A DNA stretch of 56,299 nucleotides from JANXQG01 sp037147235 (GTDB lineage Bacteria > Planctomycetota > Planctomycetia > Pirellulales > Thermoguttaceae), in NCBI GenBank assembly GCA_037147235.1, contig JBAWVO010000003.1:1-56299 (forward strand), written 5' to 3'. The translations under genes were made by a program, and so were the position numbers. Shown here one piece after another: positions 16,776-24,143 of the stretch; the stretch's first letter is position 1, and each line of letters opens with the position of its first letter. The notes under the pieces are model-generated. The model saw nothing but the letters and a program-made list of their open reading frames with translations. It had not been told where the DNA came from and did not search any database.

Positions 16776-17984
16776 TCATGGCGTTGGTCCCCGACTGCCA
16801 CAGCACTTTTTGAACTTCTTACCGCTCCCGCAGGGGCATGGCTCGTTTCGTCCGATCTTGGATGGCGTGGCAAACGGACCGACGGCAGGGAGGTTGGCGG
16901 GTCGCAGGGATTTCGTCAGATTCGGAAGCTGCTCCAGAGGAAGCCCCTCGTCACCGAAATCGAAGGTCAGCTTGATTTGTATCGAGGTGGAACTGCGACT
17001 TACCTTCGTTGTCCTCTTCGTACTTGTTAATCGCTTAATCTCCTCTCGCACAGACTCCGCCTCTTCGCCCCTACCGGTTCCATCGTAGAGAACCGCCAAC
17101 CGTTCCAGAATGTGCGATCGGTCTTCGACGCCGGACGCGGCGAGTCCTTCTTTCAGGATCTGCTCCGCCCTTGTAGCATCCTTCTCGCCTGTAGGTAGTG
17201 CAAAGAGCCAGTAGCAGTCCGACCATCCGATCCAACCCCAGCCCCACTGCGGCTGTTCGTCGAGCCAGCGACGGAAAAGTCGGTCGCCGATCTCGCGGTT
17301 GCCCGACTCAAAATGCGACTCAGCCAGGGCTCGCTTGAAGTTGCCGAGAGTGAGATGGCCACCGTCGAACCGGTCAACCATTGTCTCGCAGAGCGCAATC
17401 CGCTCGCGGAGGAAGTGTGGTTCGCGGAGGCCAGCATTATGCAGTTCGGTCTCCATATCCTGAACCCAGTTGAACACGCTCTGCGTACCGCCGAAGAGGT
17501 CGTCGAACGCATCAAGCGAATCCATGCTGCCCCGCTGCATGATGTCCAGGATCGCCCGCCAGGTTTCGAGCCACAACCGACAGGCCTGCGCGACATCACC
17601 TGCTTTCAGTGCCGCATATCCAGCCTGCATCTTGTCGTTCACCATCTCAGTGTTGGGAAGTTCCGGTTGCCACCGCTCCCAGAGACAGGTTATCGCGATC
17701 CAGACCCAATCCGCCCCAGAGTCCGGAATGGACGAAGACGCTCGCTCGATCATCTCCTCCGCTGCCTCTTGGGCAGAAATGAAGCAAGGAATGATGTCCA
17801 GCAGACGCTGACGTTGAACGTCGAGGCCGAGCGAATGGAGCTTTGCAAGCAGGGTGTCGTCCGATAGGGTGCGACCGTGCGACAGGAGTGGGCGACCGCT
17901 CTTCCCTAAGACCGCACGATAATCGCCATCCTTCGCCGCCTGTTCTTCGACCATCTGATTTATCGACATATAAGAGATGAACAT
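16776..17984 (-). CDS. TPR-like protein with C-terminal SEC-C zinc motif
   Basis: The 402-residue protein has helical, TPR-like sequence through about residue 330 and ends in a perfect SEC-C motif (IGRNEPCPCGSGKKFKKCCG), the zinc-binding module seen at the end of SecA and in many accessory proteins. SEC-C can mediate protein or nucleic-acid contacts; the role here is unknown. The start at 17984 is preceded by GGGAGG and overlaps the stop of the DraG fragment as TGATG, so the gene is translationally coupled to what was once a DraG-family gene. Confidence 0.75.
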   Translation of the reverse strand: MFISYMSINQMVEEQAAKDGDYRAVLGKSGRPLLSHGRTLSDDTLLAKLHSLGLDVQRQRLLDIIPCFISAQEAAEEMIERASSSIPDSGADWVWIAITCLWERWQPELPNTEMVNDKMQAGYAALKAGDVAQACRLWLETWRAILDIMQRGSMDSLDAFDDLFGGTQSVFNWVQDMETELHNAGLREPHFLRERIALCETMVDRFDGGHLTLGNFKRALAESHFESGNREIGDRLFRRWLDEQPQWGWGWIGWSDCYWLFALPTGEKDATRAEQILKEGLAASGVEDRSHILERLAVLYDGTGRGEEAESVREEIKRLTSTKRTTKVSRSSTSIQIKLTFDFGDEGLPLEQLPNLTKSLRPANLPAVGPFATPSKIGRNEPCPCGSGKKFKKCCGSRGPTP

Positions 17985-18152
17985 CACTTGCCTCCCAACA
18001 GCCCTTGCAGGGCCTTCTCGATCATTTCTGGCCTTGCCAACCCACACCGCCATTCTACCGGAATCCCCGACTCGCCCAAGTAGGCCCCGGCAAGCTGGCC
18101 GCAGACGGCCCCGGTCGTGTCGGCGTCGTCGCCTAGGTTTACGGCCCGCACA
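17984..18152 (-). pseudogene. DraG-family (ADP-ribosylglycohydrolase) C-terminal fragment, copy B
   Basis: The frame reads NLGDDADTTGAVCGQLAGAY, then LGESGIPVEW, and ends GLLGGK at 17984. It includes the DDADTTGA metal-binding motif typical of ADP-ribosylglycohydrolases, but the N-terminal two thirds are missing. It is longer than copy A at 15684-15803 and similar over the shared part. Confidence 0.8.
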
Positions 18153-18163
18153 GTGTTCCACCG

Positions 18164-18250
18164 TCACTTCTTCCGAACGGCGTTCACCACCTTCTTCTTT
18201 TGCATCTTCTTCCGCAGATGTGCAAACTTGGTCTCGGATTTACGAACCAC
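18164..18250 (-). CDS. Possible small basic ORF (28 aa)
   Basis: A GTG-initiated frame encodes a very basic peptide (KSETKFAHLRKKMQKKKVV...). AAAGGA lies a few bases upstream of the GTG. It follows the di-haem peroxidase gene by about 30 bases. It could be a real micro-protein or a leftover of a larger gene; I do not recognise it. Confidence 0.28.
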   Translation of the reverse strand: MVRKSETKFAHLRKKMQKKKVVNAVRKK

Positions 18251-18280
18251 CTATCGTCCTTTCTGAACCATTTCCTCACC

Positions 18281-19444
18281 TCACTTCGGTGGCACCGGGG
18301 GCTCAATGATCGGGTACTTACCGGAGAGAGCTTTGAGGAAATCGACAAGATCCTGCTGGTCCTTCTCACTGAACTTGGTTTCACGCACCGACTTGAGCAT
18401 TTCGGACAGGTTCGGGTTGTCCTTGCCGCCGCTGGCCATCAGAGCTACCGCATCTTCCAACTTGGTGGCGCTGCCGTCGTGGAAGTACGGCGGCGTGTCG
18501 GCCACGTTTCGCAGTGCCGGAACACGGAACTTGCCCAGATCGCTGTCCTTTCCCGTGACTTTTTTGCGGCCCTCGTCGGGGTTAGGCTTGTCCATGCCCA
18601 CGCCTGCGTTGAAAAACTTGTAGTTACTGAACAACGGCTGGGTATGGCAGGACGAGCAATTCGTACGAAAAAGCTCCCAGCCCCGCTTCTGAGCGTCGGT
18701 TAGTACTTTCTGATCGCCTTGCACGAAGCGATCGTAAGGTGAATCGCCGCTAAGCACGGTCCGCTCAAAGGCGGCAATCGCCTTGGCAAAGCCTTCCTTG
18801 GTGACCTCGCTGCCGAAAACCTTCTGGAACCGCTTCTGATACTCGGGGATCTTGGAAAAGGACTCTACCACGGCTTTCATGTCATGCCCCATTTCAATCG
18901 GGTTCTCGACCGGCCCGGTGGCCTGCTCTTCCAGCGTCTTGGCGCGGCCGTCCCAGAACTGCGACGTGGCATATGCGGCATTGATAATGGTCGGGGCGTT
19001 GCGGCCGCCCTTCTGGTTGCTGATCCCGTCGCTAACCGGTGTATGCTCCGCCCAGGCCATTTTCGGATCGTGGCAGGTGGCGCATGAGACCGTGCCATCC
19101 TTGCTCACTCGCTTGTCGAAGTAAAGCAACTTGCCCAATTCAACCTTCTCGGGAGTGGTTGGATTGTCCTCCGGCATCGGAACAGGCGGCAACCCCAAGG
19201 GGACATCCTGCGAAGTGGCAGTAGGTTTCTCTTCTGGTTTGGCCGCTTTTTCCTCTGGTTTGGATGGTTTCTCTTCCGGGTTGGCGGTTGATTCAGAAGG
19301 CGTCACTTTCTGCTTCGTCGGCGGTGGGGGTGTTTCCTTCTTCTTCGGTGTCGGAGAACAACCTGGCAAAGTAAGGCTAACCGTGAAGACGGCAACCAAG
19401 ACCAGCGATAACGCTAACCAATTTGATCGACACAGGCATCTCAT
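18281..19444 (-). CDS. Di-haem cytochrome c peroxidase/MauG-family lipoprotein
   Basis: The 387-residue protein has a lipoprotein signal with Cys29 in LPGC. A low-complexity Pro/Glu/Lys linker with repeated KPEEK units follows (about 36-75), then two c-type haem sites, CATCH at 121-125 and CSSCH at 263-267. This matches the bacterial di-haem peroxidase family, which reduces hydrogen peroxide, or in MauG-like members oxidises a protein substrate, in the periplasm. No partner gene is adjacent. The anchored, tethered form suggests attachment to a membrane facing the periplasm. Confidence 0.88.
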   Translation of the reverse strand: MRCLCRSNWLALSLVLVAVFTVSLTLPGCSPTPKKKETPPPPTKQKVTPSESTANPEEKPSKPEEKAAKPEEKPTATSQDVPLGLPPVPMPEDNPTTPEKVELGKLLYFDKRVSKDGTVSCATCHDPKMAWAEHTPVSDGISNQKGGRNAPTIINAAYATSQFWDGRAKTLEEQATGPVENPIEMGHDMKAVVESFSKIPEYQKRFQKVFGSEVTKEGFAKAIAAFERTVLSGDSPYDRFVQGDQKVLTDAQKRGWELFRTNCSSCHTQPLFSNYKFFNAGVGMDKPNPDEGRKKVTGKDSDLGKFRVPALRNVADTPPYFHDGSATKLEDAVALMASGGKDNPNLSEMLKSVRETKFSEKDQQDLVDFLKALSGKYPIIEPPVPPK

Positions 19445-19577
19445 GCGAATCTCCTTGAATACTGGGGCCGGATATTGGCAAAATTCCTGGTCTGCGTACC
19501 ATCCGGCCGGTTTTTGGAATGTATGGCTTATATTCTACAGCGTCGTTACGCTCACGAAAGTGGCTGTCGTTTATCCG

Positions 19578-20627
19578 CTAGGAGATCCCCGCAACCGCGC
19601 TGGTCAGAATCTCCAGTGCCTGGTCGACATCGGCCCTGGTGACATCCAAATGCGTGACTGCGCGAATCGTCGACGGACCGAAGGCCAACATGAGTACTCC
19701 CTGCTCCCGCAGACAGCGAACAAGATTCTGGGCGATTCCCCGCTCCGGCTGGAGATGAAAGACCACGATGTTCGTGTCGATCATGCCATCTCCCAATCGC
19801 AGGCCGTCGATCTGCCGGATGCCGTCGGCCAGGCGGCGAGCGTTGCGATGATCGTCAAGCAGACGATCGACGTGATGCTCCAGGGCATGGAGGGCCGCCG
19901 CAGCCAAAATACCCGCCTGCCGCATGCCGCCGCCCAGGACCTTACGATGGCGAACCGCCTCACGGATCAGTTCGGCCGGACCGGCCAGGGCCGAGCCGAC
20001 CGGCGCGCCCAGGCCCTTGCTGAAGCAGACATTCACGGTATCGAAGTGCTGGGCCCACCGCGCGGCGGCAATGCCACTGGCCACGACCGCGTTCCAGAGC
20101 CGCGCGCCGTCCAGATGCGTCCGCAAACCATTTTGCCGAGCCCAGCCGCAGAGGGACTCGATGGTGTCATAAGGCTGTACGCGGCCTCCGCCACGGTTGT
20201 GCGTGTTTTCCAGGCAAAGCAATCGAGTTCGCGTGAAATGCACGTCCTCGGGATAGAGTTGTGACTGGGCCTGCTCCAGGGTCAGTACGCCATGCTGCCC
20301 CGGAAGCGGCCGGGCTGCCACGCCGCAGAGTTGCGAGTAGCCGCCCTGCTCGTAATAGAAGAGGTGACAGTTGGCCTCGCAAATCAGTGCCTCACCCGGA
20401 CGACAATGCAACCGTATGCCGATCAGGTTCGACATGGTGCCGGAGGGGACGAAAAGGGCCGCTTCCTTGCCGAGTACCCGGGCCACCCGCTCTTGCAGGG
20501 CGATTACCGAGGGATCATCGCCGAAAACGTCGTCGCCCACTGCCGCTTCGGCCATCGCTGTGCGCATGGCGGGAGTCGGCCGGGTGACGGTGTCGCTACG
20601 GAAATCGAGAGGTTGATTCAAAGTCAT
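19578..20627 (-). CDS. ltaE: Low-specificity L-threonine aldolase
   Basis: The 349-residue PLP enzyme begins FRSDTVTRPTPAMRTAMAEA, the family hallmark. It has the cofactor-binding GTMSN and H-L-D-G-A-R segments and the Schiff-base Lys in FSKGLGAPVGSAL. It cleaves threonine (and allo-threonine) to glycine and acetaldehyde in the cytoplasm. I chose the start at 20627 (MTLNQ), where family similarity begins; the ATG at 20657 gives a 10-residue extension. Neither has a clear ribosome site. It precedes the brxHI stop by about 90 bases but is probably a separate unit. Confidence 0.88.
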   Translation of the reverse strand: MTLNQPLDFRSDTVTRPTPAMRTAMAEAAVGDDVFGDDPSVIALQERVARVLGKEAALFVPSGTMSNLIGIRLHCRPGEALICEANCHLFYYEQGGYSQLCGVAARPLPGQHGVLTLEQAQSQLYPEDVHFTRTRLLCLENTHNRGGGRVQPYDTIESLCGWARQNGLRTHLDGARLWNAVVASGIAAARWAQHFDTVNVCFSKGLGAPVGSALAGPAELIREAVRHRKVLGGGMRQAGILAAAALHALEHHVDRLLDDHRNARRLADGIRQIDGLRLGDGMIDTNIVVFHLQPERGIAQNLVRCLREQGVLMLAFGPSTIRAVTHLDVTRADVDQALEILTSAVAGIS

Positions 20628-20718
20628 GTTTTCTGACGCTTTCGTTCTGCCGGACACTTGCCATTAAAGACTTCGCCCGAATAAGCCTTGAGAACGCCCC
20701 CCATGCCCGGCTTTCGCT

Positions 20719-22818
20719 TCAATTTGACACCAGACGGACCGGCATCCGTAATGTGTGTTCCACAGCCCCCGTGTCCCGGCTCCATATCCCCAGCACATGA
20801 ACCGCGAGTGCCGGCGGCAGGCAGGCGGAAAACTTCATGCCCTCTAGGGCCTCGGGACTTACCTCGGGCAGCAGAGTGCCGGGGTCGCGGGACCGCAATT
20901 CTTCGATTGTCTGTTGTACTGCGTCCAGCGGCAAGGCCCGCTCGAACTCGATGGCCAGGTTGTCGCTCGTCGTCGATACGTGGGTGAGGCGGGTCAGTGC
21001 CGGAGCGAGGGCAGCGTTGGCTTTCTGGCCGGCGAAGGTCCACCACGTCATGCGCCCTTCTTCAGCAACCAGCACGGTCCCCTCGGCCGTCACCCAAGGG
21101 AACTTGGCCCGTACCTCTTCGATCTGCGTGCTGGCACGTTGCGACCACCAGGACTGGGCCTCGTCCTCAGCCAGCACCCGCTTGATCGCCTGGGCGAGCC
21201 GGAAAGATAACCCTTGGCCTGCCCCTTTCCATCGCGTTCGGCCCCGGTCCTGCGATACTTCGACATGGGCGACCTTCCGCTGCCAGTCGATGTGCGTCAC
21301 ATGCCAGGCCCGGCCGCCCAGGAGCAATACGCGGTCGCCTTCCTGCTTGCCCAAGAACGTCAGCTCGTCCACAAACCCCAGTTCCTGACGACCATGCAGG
21401 ACGGCGAAGAGCGGCGGGGAGAGGAACACCGAGAGCAACTCCAGGAAGTGCCGCCGTCCGTAAGTCTCCTCGCCCTTCTGCCCGATCCCCAAGATGCCCT
21501 GCTCCTCCCAGAGCAGCCCCTGCGAGAGCATCCACGCGACGACCTCCTGGACGCGCTCGGAGGACATGGCGGTAAACCCGGGCACGCCCGCGACCCACTC
21601 CCGCCAGGTGTACCTTCCGATTCCGCGTTCCTGGAGCACCAGGGCCATCAGTTGCTGCGCCAGGACGTGGTACGGCTCGGCCGGCGGCAGGATCGGCTCC
21701 ACGTAGCCCTCGCGCCAGAGGTCGATCAGGCCCGCGGCCTGCACCAAGGTCTCGTCGCGGGTGGCTAAAAAAAGGCAGTTACGGACGGTTCCGGCCCGGC
21801 GGCCTGTACGGCCCATACGCTGGAGGAAACTCGACACGGTCGTGGGGCTGTCGATCTGGATCACCCTATCGAGGTTGCCCACGTCGATGCCCAGCTCCAG
21901 GACGCTCGTAGCCACAATCGCGCAGTCGTCGCGGTTGGCGAAGGCGTCTTCCGCCTGCCGCCGCTGCTCCTGGCTGAGTGAACTGTGCGTGACGAAGGCC
22001 GTGATGCCCAGTTGCCGCAGCCCTGCGCCCAGTTCCTCTGCCTTGGCACGGCTATCGACGAAGACCAGCCGCTTCTCACCACGGTGTAACCGCGAGATGA
22101 CCACGGCCGCGTTCTCCAGCGAGCCGACATAGTCCAGCTTGACCTCGGCATGGGTGACCGCGGCTTCTGTTGGCCGAAACACGACACGATCTCCCTTGCA
22201 GGAGCCGGCCAGCCAGTCGATGAGCATATCCGGGTTACCGACCGTCGCCGACAGCCCGATCCGCTGAAGCTCGCGACCGGCCAGGCGAGTAATTCGCTGA
22301 AGGACGGAAAGCAGGTGCCAGCCGCGGTCGTCACCGGCGAACCCGTGGATCTCGTCCACGACCACTACCCGCAGGTTTGCGAACAGGGCGCGGGAATCGA
22401 CGTTCGGCGAGACCAGCATCAGCTCCAGCGACTCCGGCGTGGTCAAAAGGCAGTCGGGCGGGTCGCGGAGCACGTGCCGCCGGGCCGTGGTGGTCACGTC
22501 CCCGTGCCAGAGGGCCGAACGCCTGCCCAAGAGCGTACAGTACCGCTGGAGTCGCACGTCCAGGTTATTGAGCAGGGCCTTGATCGGGCAGATGTAGAGC
22601 ACGCTCAGCCCAGTCCAGCCCTCCGAGAGCATGCGGGAGGCGATGGGTAGGAAAGCGGCCTCAGTCTTGCCGCCCGCCGTGGGCGCCAGCACGATCATGT
22701 GTTGCCCGGCGAGGATGCCGGGGATGACATCCTCCTGAAAGGGTCGCAACTCCCGCCAACCAAGGCTATTGACAACGTGGTGCTGGACCGCAGAATGTAG
22801 CAGGTCGAAGTTGCTCAC
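20719..22818 (-). CDS. brxHI: BREX-2 Lhr-like DEAD/DEAH helicase BrxHI
   Basis: The 699-residue superfamily 2 helicase has Walker A APTAGGKT (45-52), the DEIH box in VVVDEIHGFAGDD, SAT in LSATVGN, and the QRMGRTGRR motif VI, followed by an Lhr-like C-terminal half of about 300 residues. BrxHI is the usual last gene of type 2 BREX loci; its exact step in phage exclusion is unknown. The start overlaps the brxD stop (ATGA), so the two are translationally coupled. No palindromic insert is present in this gene. Confidence 0.88.
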   Translation of the reverse strand: MSNFDLLHSAVQHHVVNSLGWRELRPFQEDVIPGILAGQHMIVLAPTAGGKTEAAFLPIASRMLSEGWTGLSVLYICPIKALLNNLDVRLQRYCTLLGRRSALWHGDVTTTARRHVLRDPPDCLLTTPESLELMLVSPNVDSRALFANLRVVVVDEIHGFAGDDRGWHLLSVLQRITRLAGRELQRIGLSATVGNPDMLIDWLAGSCKGDRVVFRPTEAAVTHAEVKLDYVGSLENAAVVISRLHRGEKRLVFVDSRAKAEELGAGLRQLGITAFVTHSSLSQEQRRQAEDAFANRDDCAIVATSVLELGIDVGNLDRVIQIDSPTTVSSFLQRMGRTGRRAGTVRNCLFLATRDETLVQAAGLIDLWREGYVEPILPPAEPYHVLAQQLMALVLQERGIGRYTWREWVAGVPGFTAMSSERVQEVVAWMLSQGLLWEEQGILGIGQKGEETYGRRHFLELLSVFLSPPLFAVLHGRQELGFVDELTFLGKQEGDRVLLLGGRAWHVTHIDWQRKVAHVEVSQDRGRTRWKGAGQGLSFRLAQAIKRVLAEDEAQSWWSQRASTQIEEVRAKFPWVTAEGTVLVAEEGRMTWWTFAGQKANAALAPALTRLTHVSTTSDNLAIEFERALPLDAVQQTIEELRSRDPGTLLPEVSPEALEGMKFSACLPPALAVHVLGIWSRDTGAVEHTLRMPVRLVSN

Positions 22819-24134
22819 AGTTCAAGCTCGATTTCATCGACGTCGGCGGCACCCATCGCCTGCCGCTCCACGGGCGTCAGCTCGTTCTCAGCAATGGTCA
22901 GGGCGTAGTGCTGCCGCGGCTGGAAGTCATGGAACTGATCGACGCGGTCCAGGACATCGGCCACGAGTTTTTTGAGGAAGATCCGCGGGGCCACTCCGAC
23001 CTTGCCGCCGAGCCGTCCGGTCACGGCCTCAGCCAATTCCTGGATATATGCGTCGTCGCAGGACGCGGCGATCCGCTTCGGGGCCTTGGCGTGCTGCTCG
23101 AAAATGTCGCGGACCTTGCAGCCGACCTGACAGAGCCGTTCGAGGTTGAATCCCGGCAAACGGATCTGCACCGCTCGGGGGTTGTCGAAACGGGCCTCGG
23201 TCTGGAAATCGACGTGCAGCCGCTGTGCCAGGGGTTCCAGCCGCTGGGCACCCTGGGGGCCATCGTAGAACGACGGGGTCCCAGTGACGAGCAAATACAG
23301 CCCTGGGAAGCGGCCAGCATCCACCTCGTCGATAAGCTGCCGCAGGGCGTTGAGGCTCTTGTCGCGGACGTCGCCGCGGACCCGCTGGATCGTCTCGACC
23401 TCATCAAGGATCAAGAGCAACCCCGGATGCCCGGAATCCCGCAGCACAATCAGCACACCCTGCAAAAAGCTCAAGGCACCGAAATGGTCGATGTCACCCT
23501 TCACGCCGGCAGCACGCTTTGCACCGGCCGCTACATTCGGTTGACCAGACAGCCAAGCCAAAATACCCTCAGCGGCAGGCTTGTCGCTCTGGGCTTGGGC
23601 TTCTCGGTAGCCGCGCAAGGCCGCGCTGAACATCGGCGCGGTGCTGGTGACCTTTGCCAGCCGCTGCTCCAGCAGCTCGCCGGTGCGGCGGACCAAGGCA
23701 TGCTGATTATCCGGCCCTACGGTGCCCTCCGCCAGCACATCTTCCTCCAATGCGTAGAACCAGCCATCCACGATGTTTCGTAGTGCCCCCTGGGGCGTGT
23801 CGGCGGTAGATAGCCGCTCCATGAGCCGGCGGTAGACGGTTTCCAGGCGGTGAAGCGGCGTCTCAGTCTCCGAGACTTGGACTTCCGAGGTGGCGAAGCC
23901 CAATTTGCGGGCACGATCGGCCAGCCAACGAGCGAAGAAGGTTTTGCCGCAGCCGTACTCGCCTCGCACCGCCTTGAAGACGCTCCCCCCGGCACCGACC
24001 TTGCGGAGATCCTCGTCGATCGCCCCCTCGAACCGTTCCAGGCCGACCGCAAACGCATCAAGGCTGCTCCGCGGCACGGTGCCGCGTCTAAGGGCGTCAA
24101 TGACCTCTTCCCGGCGTTGGGGGCTTAACGACAT
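22815..24134 (-). CDS. brxD: BREX-2 ATPase BrxD
   Basis: The 439-residue P-loop protein has Walker A GEYGCGKT at 58-65 and a Walker B-like LLLILDEVETIQR near residue 210, in the arrangement of BREX ATP-binding proteins of the BrxD/DUF2791 type. It sits between pglZ and brxHI exactly as in known type 2 BREX loci. GGAGA precedes the start, 9 bases after the pglZ stop. ATP hydrolysis is expected; the partner protein is not known from sequence. Confidence 0.85.
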   Translation of the reverse strand: MSLSPQRREEVIDALRRGTVPRSSLDAFAVGLERFEGAIDEDLRKVGAGGSVFKAVRGEYGCGKTFFARWLADRARKLGFATSEVQVSETETPLHRLETVYRRLMERLSTADTPQGALRNIVDGWFYALEEDVLAEGTVGPDNQHALVRRTGELLEQRLAKVTSTAPMFSAALRGYREAQAQSDKPAAEGILAWLSGQPNVAAGAKRAAGVKGDIDHFGALSFLQGVLIVLRDSGHPGLLLILDEVETIQRVRGDVRDKSLNALRQLIDEVDAGRFPGLYLLVTGTPSFYDGPQGAQRLEPLAQRLHVDFQTEARFDNPRAVQIRLPGFNLERLCQVGCKVRDIFEQHAKAPKRIAASCDDAYIQELAEAVTGRLGGKVGVAPRIFLKKLVADVLDRVDQFHDFQPRQHYALTIAENELTPVERQAMGAADVDEIELEL

Positions 24135-24143
24135 TACGATCTC

